DNA from: Streptomyces sp. L-9-10
Lineage (GTDB): Bacteria > Actinomycetota > Actinomycetes > Streptomycetales > Streptomycetaceae
DNA length: 64,000 nucleotides
Direction: 5' to 3'
Assembly: GCF_004151105.1 (NCBI RefSeq)
Contig: NZ_PHRF01000095.1
Span: 434,001-498,000, forward strand
Shown here one piece after another: positions 51,583-60,070 of this stretch. The notes beneath the pieces were generated by a model. It was not told where the DNA came from. It ran no database searches and saw only the letters and a list, made by a program, of their open reading frames with translations. The stretch's first letter is position 1, and every line of letters starts with the position of its first letter. Made by a program: the position numbers and the translations under genes.

Positions 51583-51615
51583 ATGCGCCTATGGATACGC
51601 CTATGGATACGCCTC
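51583..51615. repeat. 12-bp tandem repeat next to the deoA operator
   Basis: GATGCGCCTATG, GATACGCCTATG and GATACGCCT follow each other directly. GCGCCTAT resembles an inverted half of the adjacent operator. Confidence 0.6.
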
Positions 51616-51636
51616 GTGGTTGCGAGGAGCTTGTAC

Positions 51637-51677
51637 GGCCCCTCCACCGCCGGGTCGGTCGCGGCGGCGGAGGGGCC
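51637..51677 (-). terminator. Terminator of the importer-cdd operon
   Basis: GGCCCCTCCACCGCCG at 51637-51652 pairs with CGGCGGCGGAGGGGCC at 51662-51677 with one mismatch, 55 bp past the cdd stop. Confidence 0.8.
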
Positions 51678-51731
51678 GGGTTCAGAGGGGCGTGCGGGCA
51701 CAGGGGCCCGCGTACGCCCGGCGGGCCGTGG

Positions 51732-52136
51732 TCAGTTCAGGTGGCCGGGACCGAACGCCTGCGGCAGCATCTCGGCCATCGTGCGGAAGCCGTCCGGGGT
51801 CTCCAGGACCAGCTCCGGGCCGCCGAACTCGTACAGCAGCTGGCGGCAGCGCCCGCACGGCACCAGCACCTCGCCCGCGCCGTCGACGCAGGTGAAGTGG
51901 GTGAGCCGGCCGCCGCCGCTGAGCTGGAGCGCCGAGACCAGACCGCATTCCGCGCACAGCCCGATGCCGTACGAGGCGTTCTCGACGTTGCAGCCGGTGA
52001 TCGTACGGCCGTCGTCCACCAGGGCCGCGACCCCGACCGGATACTTCGAGTACGGGGCGTACGCGTGGGTCATGGCGGCACGTGCGGAGGCCCGCAGCGC
52101 GTCCCAGTCCACCGCCGGTCCGGCCGGTGCGGTCAT
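51732..52136 (-). CDS. cdd: Cytidine deaminase
   Basis: Deaminates (deoxy)cytidine to (deoxy)uridine, feeding DeoA. The catalytic His/Glu of the large cytidine deaminases is replaced as in the small tetrameric form: zinc motif GLCAECGLVSAL and VPCGRCRQLLYEFG, with NVENASYGIG. 134 residues is normal. ATG 52136 overlaps the permease stop (ATGA), so it is the last gene of the importer operon. Confidence 0.94.
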   Translation of the reverse strand: MTAPAGPAVDWDALRASARAAMTHAYAPYSKYPVGVAALVDDGRTITGCNVENASYGIGLCAECGLVSALQLSGGGRLTHFTCVDGAGEVLVPCGRCRQLLYEFGGPELVLETPDGFRTMAEMLPQAFGPGHLN

Positions 52137-53404
52137 TTTCCTTGCCCCTTCCGGTACGTCATACCGTCCGCCTTGGGCATCCTGAGCCGTTGCGCGGAGA
52201 GCGCGAGGACCAGCAGCGTCGTGACATACGGGGCGGCGTCCACGAACTGGCTCGGCACCTGGTCGGTCAGCCCGTACCAGGCGAAGAGCCCCACCGAGAC
52301 GGCCGCCGAGATCACCGCGGAGACGTATTTCTTCTTGTACAGCTGCCACGCTACGGCCAGTACGAGCAGGATCGCGAGAAGCAGCAGCATGGCGTGGACG
52401 TTCTCGGCGCCGCCGCGCAGCTTGAGGCTGTCGGTGAAGCCGAAGAGCCCGGCGCCGAGGGCCATGCCGCCCGGCATCCAGTTACCGAAGATCATCGCGG
52501 CGAGACCGATATAGCCGCGGCCGCCGGTCTGGCCCTCCTGGTAGATGCCGGTGGCGACGATCGCGAGGAAGGCACCGGCGAGACCGGCGAGACCGCCGGA
52601 GACGGTGACGGCGATGTACTTGTACTTGTAGACGTTGACACCCAGCGACTCCGCGGCGACCGGGTTCTCGCCGCAGGAGCGCAGCCGCAGGCCGAACGCC
52701 GTACGCCACAGCACCCACCAGGTGCCGGGGATCAGCAGCAGCGCCACGATGGTGAGCAGCGACAGATTGGTCACCAGACCGCCGACGACGCCCGCGATGT
52801 CGGAGACCAGGAACCAGTGTCTGGCCTGGAGGTCCTGCATCCAGTCGGCGAGCCCGGGGACGGTGATCTCGGTGATGGAGTCGATGCGCGGGGACTGCCT
52901 GGAGGAGCCGCCGTCGACCCCGTCGAAGGCGAAGTTGGAGAGATAGCGCGTGGCGCCGACGGCGAGGATGTTGATGGCCACACCGGAGACGATGTGGTTC
53001 ACGCCGAAGGTGACGGTGACGACGGCGTGCAGCAGACCGCCGAGGCAGCCGCCGATTATGCCGAACAGGACGCCGGCCCACGGACCCCACTGGAAGCCGG
53101 CCCAGGCACCGAACCAGGTGCCGAGGACCATCATGCCTTCGAGGCCGATGTTGACGACGCCCGCGCGCTCGGCCCACAGTCCGCCGAGTCCGGCCAGGCC
53201 GATGGGGATGGCGAGTTCGAGGGCCCCGGCGACCTGGCCGACGGAGGTGATGTCCTCGGCGCCGCTGATCAGCCGTACGAGCGAGATGAGGGCCAGCGCC
53301 CCCGCGACGATCAGCAGGATGACGGGCAGGGAGAGTGTGCGGCGGCCACCGCCCTTCTTGGGGGCGGCGCTGGTGGCTGAGACGGTGCTCGTGCTCGTAC
53401 TCAC
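52133..53404 (-). CDS. Nucleoside ABC importer permease (second subunit)
   Basis: A 423-residue permease of the branched-chain amino acid/RfuD-type family (BPD_transp_2) with about nine hydrophobic helices; ERAGVVNIGLEGMMVLGTWF and CGENPVAAESLGVNVYKYKY are the family loops. Probably the second permease for nucleoside uptake. It overlaps the upstream permease by 4 bp (GTGA). Confidence 0.9.
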   Translation of the reverse strand: MSTSTSTVSATSAAPKKGGGRRTLSLPVILLIVAGALALISLVRLISGAEDITSVGQVAGALELAIPIGLAGLGGLWAERAGVVNIGLEGMMVLGTWFGAWAGFQWGPWAGVLFGIIGGCLGGLLHAVVTVTFGVNHIVSGVAINILAVGATRYLSNFAFDGVDGGSSRQSPRIDSITEITVPGLADWMQDLQARHWFLVSDIAGVVGGLVTNLSLLTIVALLLIPGTWWVLWRTAFGLRLRSCGENPVAAESLGVNVYKYKYIAVTVSGGLAGLAGAFLAIVATGIYQEGQTGGRGYIGLAAMIFGNWMPGGMALGAGLFGFTDSLKLRGGAENVHAMLLLLAILLVLAVAWQLYKKKYVSAVISAAVSVGLFAWYGLTDQVPSQFVDAAPYVTTLLVLALSAQRLRMPKADGMTYRKGQGK

Positions 53405-54558
53405 AGCGCGGCCCCCTCCTTCTCGGTCTTCTCGGTCTGGTCGTTCTTGGGGTGGGCCTCGGTCGTGAGGGCCCCTCCGGCGGCGAGTTCCGCGCCGACC
53501 TTCTGCTGCTGGCGGCGGATTCCGTAGCGGCGGACGAGCTCGTAGCTGACGACGACCGAGATCACGATCAGGCCCTGCATGATCGTGGCGATCTCCTTCT
53601 CGTACCCGTACTGGTCGAGGGAGGCCGACGCCTTGTCCAGGAAGGCGATGAGCAGGGCGCTGAAGGCGATGCCGAGCGGGTTGTTCCGGCCGAGCAGGGC
53701 GATGGTGATGCCGGTGAAGCCGATGCCGGTCGGGAAGTCGAGGCTGTACGTGTGGGTGTCGCCGAGGAGCGTCGGCATCCCGGCGAGGCCGGCGACCGCG
53801 CCCGAGATCAGCATCGAGGTGAGGATCATCTTCTTGGCGTCGACGCCGGAGGCCTGGGCCGCGGTCTCGCTGGCGCCGGTGGCGCGCAGGTCGAAGCCGA
53901 AGCGGGTGCGGCCGAGGACGAACCAGTAGATGAGGCCGCAGGCGGCGGCGACGAAGGTGAAGCCGTAGATCTCGCCGGCCTCGGCGCCCATGGAGAGACC
54001 GGGGAACCAGCCGGACTCCGGGATGTCGCCGGTGGTCAGGTTGTTGGAACCGGCCGGCTGGACGCCGAAGTTATCGGGCAGGATCAGCCAGGCGACGAGG
54101 CTGGTGGCGATCGAGTTGAGCATGATCGTGGAGACGACCTCGCTCACCCCGCGGGTGGTCTTGAGGATGCCCGCGATACCGGACCAGAAGGCGCCGACCA
54201 GCATCGCGACGATCACGATCAGCGTGATCTGGAGCGGTCCCGGCAGATCGACGCTGGCGCCGACGAGCGCCGCCATCATCGCGGCGAGCCGGTACTGCCC
54301 GTCGACACCGATGTTGAAGAGGTTCATGCGGAAGCCGACGGCGACCGCGAGCGCGGCCAGATAGTACGTGCCGGCCTGGTTGACGATCAGTACCTGGACA
54401 TCCACGTACGAGGCGGACTCGAACATGATGCGGTACGGCTCGAAGGGGTCGCTGCCCGAGGCGAGCAGCACCACGGTGGTGAGGACCACGGCGACGACCA
54501 GCGCGAGCACCGGGCCCGCGAAGCCCAGGATCAGCCGGTCCTTGTCGAACTTCTTCAT
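53401..54558 (-). CDS. Nucleoside ABC importer permease (first subunit)
   Basis: A 385-residue permease with about nine helices. It contains FRMNLFNIGVDGQYRLAAMM and RATGASETAAQASGVDAKKM, the equivalent loops of the family. ATG 54558 overlaps the stop of the ATPase gene (ATGA). A charged 45-residue tail follows the last helix. Confidence 0.9.
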   Translation of the reverse strand: MKKFDKDRLILGFAGPVLALVVAVVLTTVVLLASGSDPFEPYRIMFESASYVDVQVLIVNQAGTYYLAALAVAVGFRMNLFNIGVDGQYRLAAMMAALVGASVDLPGPLQITLIVIVAMLVGAFWSGIAGILKTTRGVSEVVSTIMLNSIATSLVAWLILPDNFGVQPAGSNNLTTGDIPESGWFPGLSMGAEAGEIYGFTFVAAACGLIYWFVLGRTRFGFDLRATGASETAAQASGVDAKKMILTSMLISGAVAGLAGMPTLLGDTHTYSLDFPTGIGFTGITIALLGRNNPLGIAFSALLIAFLDKASASLDQYGYEKEIATIMQGLIVISVVVSYELVRRYGIRRQQQKVGAELAAGGALTTEAHPKNDQTEKTEKEGAAL

Positions 54559-56201
54559 CGGGCGTCGTCCTCCGGGGGTGCCGCTGCGGCCTGTGGTGCC
54601 TGTGCCGTGGGCGCGGACTCCGCCGCCGGCTCGGGCTCTGCCTCCAGGTGACCGGTGGCGGCGCCGGTCATGGCCGAGCCCAGTTCCTCCGGAGTGATGG
54701 TGGCGGGGTCCGCGTCGGCGACGAGCCGGCCGCGGTACATCACGCGCAGGGTGTCGGAGAGCCCGATCAGTTCGTCCAGGTCCGCGGAGACCAGCAGGAC
54801 GGCCAGCCCTTCACGGCGGGCCTCCCGGATCTGGTCCCAGATCTGCGCCTGCGCGCCGACGTCCACACCGCGGGTCGGGTGGGCGGCGATCAGCAGCTTG
54901 GGGCTGTGGCTCATCTCGCGGCCGACGATCAGCTTCTGCTGGTTGCCGCCGGAGAGCGAGGCCGCGGTGACCTCGATACCGGGGGTACGGACGTCGTACT
55001 CGCGCACGATCCGGGTGGTGTCGGCGCGGGCGGCCTTCAGGTCGAGCAGTCCGCCGCGGCTGTTGGGCTTCTCGGTGACATGGCCGAGGATGCGGTTCTC
55101 CCAGAGCGGGGCCTCCAGCAGCAGGCCGTGCCGGTGCCGGTCCTCGGGGATGTAGCCGATGCCGTCCTCGCGGCGCTTGCGGGTGGGCGCGTGCGAGATG
55201 TCGGCGGTGTCGAGGGTTATCACCCCGCCGTCGGGGTCGCGCAGCCCCATCAGCGCCTCGATCAGCTCGGTCTGCCCGTTGCCCTCGACGCCCGCGATGC
55301 CCAGGACCTCGCCCTGGTGGATGGTGAAGGTGATCCCGTCGAGCACCTCGCGCACCACGCCGTCGGGGTCGGTCGCGGTCAGCCGCAGCCCGTCCACCGT
55401 CAGCATCGGTATGTCCGTCACCGTCGACTCGCGGGTCTCCGGCGAGGGCAGCTCACTGCCGACCATCAGCTCGGCGAGCTGCTTGGGAGTGGTGCGCGCG
55501 GGGTCGGCGGTGCCCACGGTCGTACCGCGGCGGATGACGGTGATGTCGTCGGCGACCGACAGCACCTCGCCCAGCTTGTGCGAGATGAAGATGACGGTCA
55601 GGCCCTCTGCCTTGAGCTCGCGCAGATTGTCGAAGAGCGCCTCGACCTCCTGCGGCACCAGCACGGCGGTGGGCTCGTCCAGGATCAGGATGCGGGCGCC
55701 GCGGTAGAGGACCTTGAGGATCTCCACGCGCTGGCGGTCGGCGACCCCGAGGTCCTCGACGAGCGCGTCGGGGCGTACGCCGAGGCCGTACGCGTCGGAG
55801 ATCTCCTTGATCTTCTTACGGGCCTTCGCGCCGATGCCGTACAGGTTCTCGCCGCCGAGGACGACGTTCTCCAGGACGGTGAAGTTGTCGGCGAGCATGA
55901 AGTGCTGGTGCACCATGCCGATGCCGCGCGCGATGGCGTCGGCGGGGCTGGCGAACACGGCCTCCGCCCCGTCGACGGTGATGGTGCCCTCGTCCGGCTT
56001 CTGCATGCCGTAGAGGATCTTCATCAGGGTCGACTTGCCCGCGCCGTTCTCACCGACCAGGGCGTGGACCGTGCCCGTGCGGATCGTGATGTCGATGTCG
56101 TGGTTGGCGACAACGCCGGGGAATCTCTTGGTGATGCCCCGCAGTTCGACTGCGGGGGGACTGCTGGGCGCACCGCTGGGCGGGCTGCTGGACGCGTTGA
56201 T
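54555..56201 (-). CDS. Nucleoside ABC importer ATPase (double-domain), non-ATG/GTG/TTG start
   Basis: A BmpC/NupA-type ATPase of 548 residues with two ABC domains: first Walker A LVGENGAGKSTLM, signature LGVADRQRVEI and Walker B ILILDEPTAV; second domain Walker A-like GVEGNGQTELIEAL and signature LSGGNQQKLIVGRE. The only ATG that fits is at 56024, which would cut the protein after the first Walker A. Upstream the frame reads VINASS...AVELRGITKRFPGVVANHD with neither ATG, GTG nor TTG; the AAGGAG site is 8 nt before ATC at 56201 (5 nt before GTC 56204). ATC is therefore the best start, unless GTC is a misread GTG. It heads the importer operon. Confidence 0.8.
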   Translation of the reverse strand: MNASSSPPSGAPSSPPAVELRGITKRFPGVVANHDIDITIRTGTVHALVGENGAGKSTLMKILYGMQKPDEGTITVDGAEAVFASPADAIARGIGMVHQHFMLADNFTVLENVVLGGENLYGIGAKARKKIKEISDAYGLGVRPDALVEDLGVADRQRVEILKVLYRGARILILDEPTAVLVPQEVEALFDNLRELKAEGLTVIFISHKLGEVLSVADDITVIRRGTTVGTADPARTTPKQLAELMVGSELPSPETRESTVTDIPMLTVDGLRLTATDPDGVVREVLDGITFTIHQGEVLGIAGVEGNGQTELIEALMGLRDPDGGVITLDTADISHAPTRKRREDGIGYIPEDRHRHGLLLEAPLWENRILGHVTEKPNSRGGLLDLKAARADTTRIVREYDVRTPGIEVTAASLSGGNQQKLIVGREMSHSPKLLIAAHPTRGVDVGAQAQIWDQIREARREGLAVLLVSADLDELIGLSDTLRVMYRGRLVADADPATITPEELGSAMTGAATGHLEAEPEPAAESAPTAQAPQAAAAPPEDDAR

Positions 56202-56281
56202 GACGCACTCTCCTTGGCGGGAAAGGAGTGAAGGCGGGGGTGAGTGGCAGGCGGGGTGAAGTTATCGCGCCGGAGGGTCGT

Positions 56282-56293
56282 CTACGCGTGTAG
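56282..56293. promoter_or_regulatory. Nucleoside-regulon operator upstream of the importer ATPase (one mismatch)
   Basis: CTACGCGTGTAG differs at one base from the CTACGCGCGTAG box. It is 80 bp upstream of the ATC start. Confidence 0.65.
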
Positions 56294-56434
56294 CGCTGCC
56301 GAATCGTAAGGCGGGAGGCCGGGGGCGATCTGGGGGTGACCGGGCGGTGACGGGGTGTTCGTACGCCGGGCGGTGCGCCGGGGCGTACGCCGGGCGGTCC
56401 TGTGCCGGGCCGGCCGCGGGGGCCGGTGTGCCCG

Positions 56435-56472
56435 GGGCCCGGGGCGACGGCGTACACCGTCGCTCCGGGCCC
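56435..56472 (-). terminator. Terminator of the BMP lipoprotein gene
   Basis: GGGCCCGGGGCGACGG at 56435-56450 pairs with CCGTCGCTCCGGGCCC at 56457-56472 (one mismatch), 33 bp past the stop. Confidence 0.75.
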
Positions 56473-56505
56473 GCGGGAGGTACCGCGCGCGACCGGACAG
56501 GGTCG

Positions 56506-57555
56506 TTACGGCGTGGTCTTGACGGTGATCTTGCCGTCCACGACGTCCTTCTTCGCCTTGTCGACCGCGGCGACCACATCGGTCAGCTTGGCGTAGGCCG
56601 GGTTGGAGTCGGCCAGGCCGACGCCGTCCTTGTCCAGGCCGTAGCGGACCTCACCGGACTGCGGCGAGCCGTCCTTGACCGACTTGATCAGGTTGAACAC
56701 CGCGTCGTCGACACCCTTGGTGACCGAGGTCAGGATCTGGTCCTTGTAGGCGGCCAGGCCCTTCTGGGCGTACTGGTCGGAGTCGACGCCGATGGCCCAC
56801 TTGCCGGCCTGCGCGGTGGCCTCGATCGAGCCGGTGCCGGCCAGACCGGCGGCGGCGTAGACCACGTCGGCCTTCTTGTCGAGCTGTCCCTGCGCGGCGG
56901 CCTTGCCCAGGTCGGGCTTGGAGAAGCCGTCGAAGTTCGGGGGCTGGGTCAGGTACTGCGACAGGACCTTGACCGAGGGGTCGGTCTCCTTGACGCCCTG
57001 CGTGAAGCCGGCCTCGAACTTCTTGATCAGCGGGGTCTCGACACCGCCGATGAAGCCGACCGTCTTGGACTTGGTGACCTTGGCGGCGGCGACGCCGGCG
57101 AGGTACGAGCCCTGCTCCTCGTTGAAGACCATGTTGGCGATGTTCTTGCCGGTCACCGAGGCGTCGTCGATGATGCCGAAGGTGGTCTTCGGGAACTTCG
57201 GCGCGACCTTCTTGAGGGCCGGCGCGTACGCGAAACCGATGCCGATCACGGGGTTGTTGCCGGAGCGGGCCAGCTCGGTCAGCCGCTGGACCTTGTCGGC
57301 GTCCGACTCGCCCTGGGAGGGCTCGGCGGCGTTGCCCTTTATCTTCAGCTCGGTCTCGGCCTTGGACAGACCGGCGAAGGCGGCGTCGTTGAACGACTGG
57401 TCACCTCGGCCACCGATGTCGTACGCGATGGCGGCGCCGGCTTCCTTGGAGTCGGAACCGGCGTCCGACGACGACTTGTTGCCACACGCGGTGGCGGTGA
57501 GCGCGAGTGCCGCTGACGCGACACCCACGGTGGCGATCCTGGTGATCCGGCGCAA
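56506..57555 (-). CDS. BMP-family nucleoside-binding lipoprotein
   Basis: Substrate-binding protein of the importer. Signal and lipobox ALTATAC-G (Cys about residue 24), then the BMP fold: GGRGDQSFNDAAFAGLSKAE, FNEEQGSYLAGVAAA and GFIGGVETPLIKKFEAGF. The start is TTG 57555: AAGGAG lies 6 nt before it, while the upstream in-frame TTG at 57570 would put that ribosome site inside the gene. 349 residues. It has its own promoter with a partial nucleoside operator and its own terminator, apart from the permease operon. Confidence 0.92.
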   Translation of the reverse strand: MRRITRIATVGVASAALALTATACGNKSSSDAGSDSKEAGAAIAYDIGGRGDQSFNDAAFAGLSKAETELKIKGNAAEPSQGESDADKVQRLTELARSGNNPVIGIGFAYAPALKKVAPKFPKTTFGIIDDASVTGKNIANMVFNEEQGSYLAGVAAAKVTKSKTVGFIGGVETPLIKKFEAGFTQGVKETDPSVKVLSQYLTQPPNFDGFSKPDLGKAAAQGQLDKKADVVYAAAGLAGTGSIEATAQAGKWAIGVDSDQYAQKGLAAYKDQILTSVTKGVDDAVFNLIKSVKDGSPQSGEVRYGLDKDGVGLADSNPAYAKLTDVVAAVDKAKKDVVDGKITVKTTP

Positions 57556-57613
57556 GGGAGGCTCCTTCAACCTGACCGAAGCGCCTCGGCTGGCGCTGGT
57601 TTCGCGGCGATCG

Positions 57614-57625
57614 TAACGCGCGTAG
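57614..57625. promoter_or_regulatory. Nucleoside-regulon operator upstream of the BMP gene (half perfect)
   Basis: TAACGCGCGTAG matches CTACGCGCGTAG except at the first two bases. It is 58 bp before the TTG start. Confidence 0.55.
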
Positions 57626-57702
57626 ATGTCAGATAAAGACCTGTACGGAAGCCGTTATCGGATCGTCGCGAACGGAGAGCGAGCCGAAGGTGTCAACGCC
57701 GG

Positions 57703-58944
57703 TTACAAACGGTTGCCGTCGATCAACGCGGCGGCGGTGAAAAGCTCCACGCCGACCTGGATCGCCTGCTCGTCGACGTCGAAATCGCCACGATGCAGGT
57801 CGTATCGGGCCTGGCTGCCGGGCGTCCGCACGCCGAGCCGCGCCATCGCGCCGGGCACCTGTTCCAGATACCAGGAGAAGTCCTCTCCGCCGAGGCTCTG
57901 TTCGGTGTCCTCGACTGCATACGATCCGCGGCGGGCGGTCTGCGCGGCACGCAGCAGCTCCGCGACGACCGGGTCGTTGACCACCGGCGGCACGCCGCGG
58001 ACGTACTCGATCTGCGACTTGGCGCGGTGGAGCGTGGCGATCTCGTCGATCGCGGAGTGCACCAGGTCCGGTGCGTCGCGCCAGGCGGCCAGGTCCAGGC
58101 AGCGGACGGTGCCGGAGAGCTCGGCATGCTGCGGGATGACATTGCAGGTGTGGCCGGAAGCGATCCGTCCCCAGGTGACGGAGAGCCCGGAGCGGGCGTC
58201 GACCCGGCGGGCGAGCAGCGCGGGGACGTCGGTGGCCACCCTGGCGGCGGCGGTGACCATGTCGGTGGTGAGGTGGGGGCGCGCGGTGTGGCCGCCGGGG
58301 CCGTCGAGGCTGATCTCCAGCCGGTCGCAGGCGGAGGTGATGGGGCCGGAACGCAGTCCGATCAGCCCGGCGTCGACCTTGGGGTCGCAGTGCACGGCGA
58401 TGATGCCGCCGACGCCGTCGAGCACGCCGGACTCGATCGCGTCCACGGCACCGCCCGGCAGTACTTCCTCGGCGGGCTGGAAGATCAGCCGTACGGCATT
58501 GGGCAGCTGCCCCTGCCGGTCGAGTTCGGCCAGAACCAGCCCCGCGCCGAGCACGGCGGTGGTATGGACGTCATGCCCGCAGGCGTGCGCCCGGTCGGGC
58601 ACGGTGGAGCGGTACGGGACGCCGGTCTTGGTGTCCGGGATGGGCAGCGCGTCGATGTCGGCGCGCAGGGCCAGCATGGGGCGGGCGGGGTCGGGCGTCC
58701 CGATGTCACACATGAGCCCGGTACCGCTGTTGAGCACCCGCGGTACGAGCCCGGCCTGCTCCAGTCTGTGCTTGAGCGCGGCGGTGGTACGGAATTCCTG
58801 GTTGCCCAGCTCGGGATGCATATGCATGTCCCGGCGGAAGGCGATCAGCTCGGCACGCAAGGTTTCGGGCAACGTGCCGGGGAGTGCGGCTTCCGCTTCC
58901 GCGGGCAGGTCGTTCTCGGATTCGCAGGACATCAACTGGCTCAC
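57703..58944 (-). CDS. M20-family amidohydrolase (aminoacylase/IAA hydrolase type)
   Basis: A 413-residue metallopeptidase-fold hydrolase with FRRDMHMHPELGNQEFRTT, ALRADIDALPIPD, HACGHDVHTTAVLGAGLVLA, FQPAEEVLPGGAVDAIESGV and EQSLGGEDFSWYLEQVPGA; the metal His, Cys/Asp and Glu are present. It hydrolyses N-acyl amino acids or similar amides; substrate unknown. The start (GTG 58944) gives MSQLMSCESEND. Its neighbours are the BMP gene downstream and a toxin-antitoxin module upstream, so a link with nucleosides is not certain. Confidence 0.88.
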   Translation of the reverse strand: MSQLMSCESENDLPAEAEAALPGTLPETLRAELIAFRRDMHMHPELGNQEFRTTAALKHRLEQAGLVPRVLNSGTGLMCDIGTPDPARPMLALRADIDALPIPDTKTGVPYRSTVPDRAHACGHDVHTTAVLGAGLVLAELDRQGQLPNAVRLIFQPAEEVLPGGAVDAIESGVLDGVGGIIAVHCDPKVDAGLIGLRSGPITSACDRLEISLDGPGGHTARPHLTTDMVTAAARVATDVPALLARRVDARSGLSVTWGRIASGHTCNVIPQHAELSGTVRCLDLAAWRDAPDLVHSAIDEIATLHRAKSQIEYVRGVPPVVNDPVVAELLRAAQTARRGSYAVEDTEQSLGGEDFSWYLEQVPGAMARLGVRTPGSQARYDLHRGDFDVDEQAIQVGVELFTAAALIDGNRL

Positions 58945-59147
58945 CTGTTGAAGACTAGGCCCCTTCTGTGATCAACCAGCCCTGGATCAAGAAAATTTCA
59001 GCCACACAGGCCAAGAAACCGAGTTCCGGCGTGTGTGAGCTTCGGACAGAGCGGGTATACCGCGCCATCCTCGCGTTCCGAAGCGGCGCCGAGCGGCACT
59101 GGAGCGGGTGCGGATCGCCGGGGCGGGAGCCGGCCCGGCCATGACGG

Positions 59148-59345
59148 TCACGTCGCGTGCCCGCCCAGATCGAAGGTCTCCTCGTCGGTGACGAAGGGCC
59201 CGTCACACGCACGGTGAACCCGCGCGATGCGGTGAATGCCCTCACGGATGAGTTCGGCCTCCGATACACCCACGCGGGTCGCGGCTTCCTTGATCAGGGC
59301 GAGATCGCTGTCGTCGGCGTGGACGTCGATGCGCTTCAGGGCCAT
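59148..59345 (-). CDS. Ribbon-helix-helix antitoxin-like protein (third gene of TA module)
   Basis: A 65-residue protein with IDVHADDSDLALIKEAATRV, GVSEAELIREGIHRIARVH, a CopG/RHH DNA-binding pattern. It starts 3 bp after the PIN gene stop. A second antitoxin-type gene downstream of the toxin is unusual. It could bind the toxin, bind DNA or be an orphan. Confidence 0.7.
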   Translation of the reverse strand: MALKRIDVHADDSDLALIKEAATRVGVSEAELIREGIHRIARVHRACDGPFVTDEETFDLGGHAT

Positions 59346-59348
59346 ATC

Positions 59349-59741
59349 TCAGACTTTGATGACGCGGACACCGGAGCCGCAGAGCATCAGGAGATCCTCC
59401 GGGTCCGAGGTCAGGACGGTGACCGGGGCGGGCGAGGCCAGTGCGGTGGCCGCCACGATGGAGTCGAGCGCGTATTTGTGGCCATGCAGGCCGGCCGCCG
59501 CCAGGAGTCTGCTCGCGTGACGGGCGATGGCTTCCGTGGGCGGGATGATGTTCAAGCGTGAGACGGCGTAGTCGAACCGGGCCTGGTTGACCTTGGGGTC
59601 GCGGGCTTCGACCAGCGTGACGGAGCTGAGCACCACGCGCACGTCTTCGGATTCGGACGCGGCCAGCCACTCCGTCAGCTCGGGAGTGCCTCGTACGAGC
59701 TTGGACAGCCCTTCGCAGTCCAGGACGAGCGTGCCGCTCAC
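59349..59741 (-). CDS. PIN-domain toxin (VapC-like)
   Basis: A 130-residue probable RNase. The acidic metal residues of PIN nucleases are visible: LVLDCEGLSKL, VTLVEARDPK, KYALDSIVAATAL and VLTSDPEDLLMLCG. GTG 59741 overlaps the stop of the upstream antitoxin gene by 4 bp (GTGA), typical for toxin-antitoxin coupling. Confidence 0.88.
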   Translation of the reverse strand: MSGTLVLDCEGLSKLVRGTPELTEWLAASESEDVRVVLSSVTLVEARDPKVNQARFDYAVSRLNIIPPTEAIARHASRLLAAAGLHGHKYALDSIVAATALASPAPVTVLTSDPEDLLMLCGSGVRVIKV

Positions 59742-60010
59742 GCGGCGTGCACCGAGCCGCCGGAGTCACCGCGCAGGAGGGCCCGCTTGGCCTCGACCGC
59801 TGCCGGGTCGACCGGGCCGTGCTCGGCCTCCGCGTCCTCGATCAGCTCTCGCAGCCGCTCCCGTTCCAGCTGGCGCTGGATGAGGGCTTCGACGTAGGCG
59901 GACATGCCGCGCCTGCCCGTGCGCTCCTTGAGAGCCGCGATCGTGCCTTCGTGGAGAGAGACGGACACCGGCCGCGTGGGGCCTTCGCCAGGAACAGGAG
60001 GAGTGGCCAT
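59738..60010 (-). CDS. Ribbon-helix-helix antitoxin (VapB-like)
   Basis: A 90-residue protein with VSVSLHEGTIAALKERTGRR, GMSAYVEALIQRQLERER, the RHH strand-helix-helix for DNA binding, then an acidic helical tail for toxin capture. It lies directly upstream of the PIN toxin. ATG 60010 is 11 bp from an AT-rich palindrome that is its likely operator. Confidence 0.88.
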   Translation of the reverse strand: MATPPVPGEGPTRPVSVSLHEGTIAALKERTGRRGMSAYVEALIQRQLERERLRELIEDAEAEHGPVDPAAVEAKRALLRGDSGGSVHAA

Positions 60011-60020
60011 ACGCCCAGTC

Positions 60021-60037
60021 TAACAAATTGATTGTTA
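60021..60037. promoter_or_regulatory. Operator palindrome of the toxin-antitoxin module
   Basis: TAACAA-ATTGA-TTGTTA is a 6-bp-arm inverted repeat, strikingly AT-rich in this GC-rich DNA, just upstream of the antitoxin start. Confidence 0.65.
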
Positions 60038-60070
60038 TTGGGGCGCGGCTCCCGTTCCCGGCTCAGTGCC

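Larger units (their letters stand above)
56202..56505. promoter_or_regulatory. Promoter region of the importer operon and BMP terminator
   Basis: No gene is seen in this 304-bp stretch. It holds the operator at 56282-56293, the hairpin at 56435-56472 and a run of GTACGCCGGGCGGT-like repeats near 56360-56400. Confidence 0.6.
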
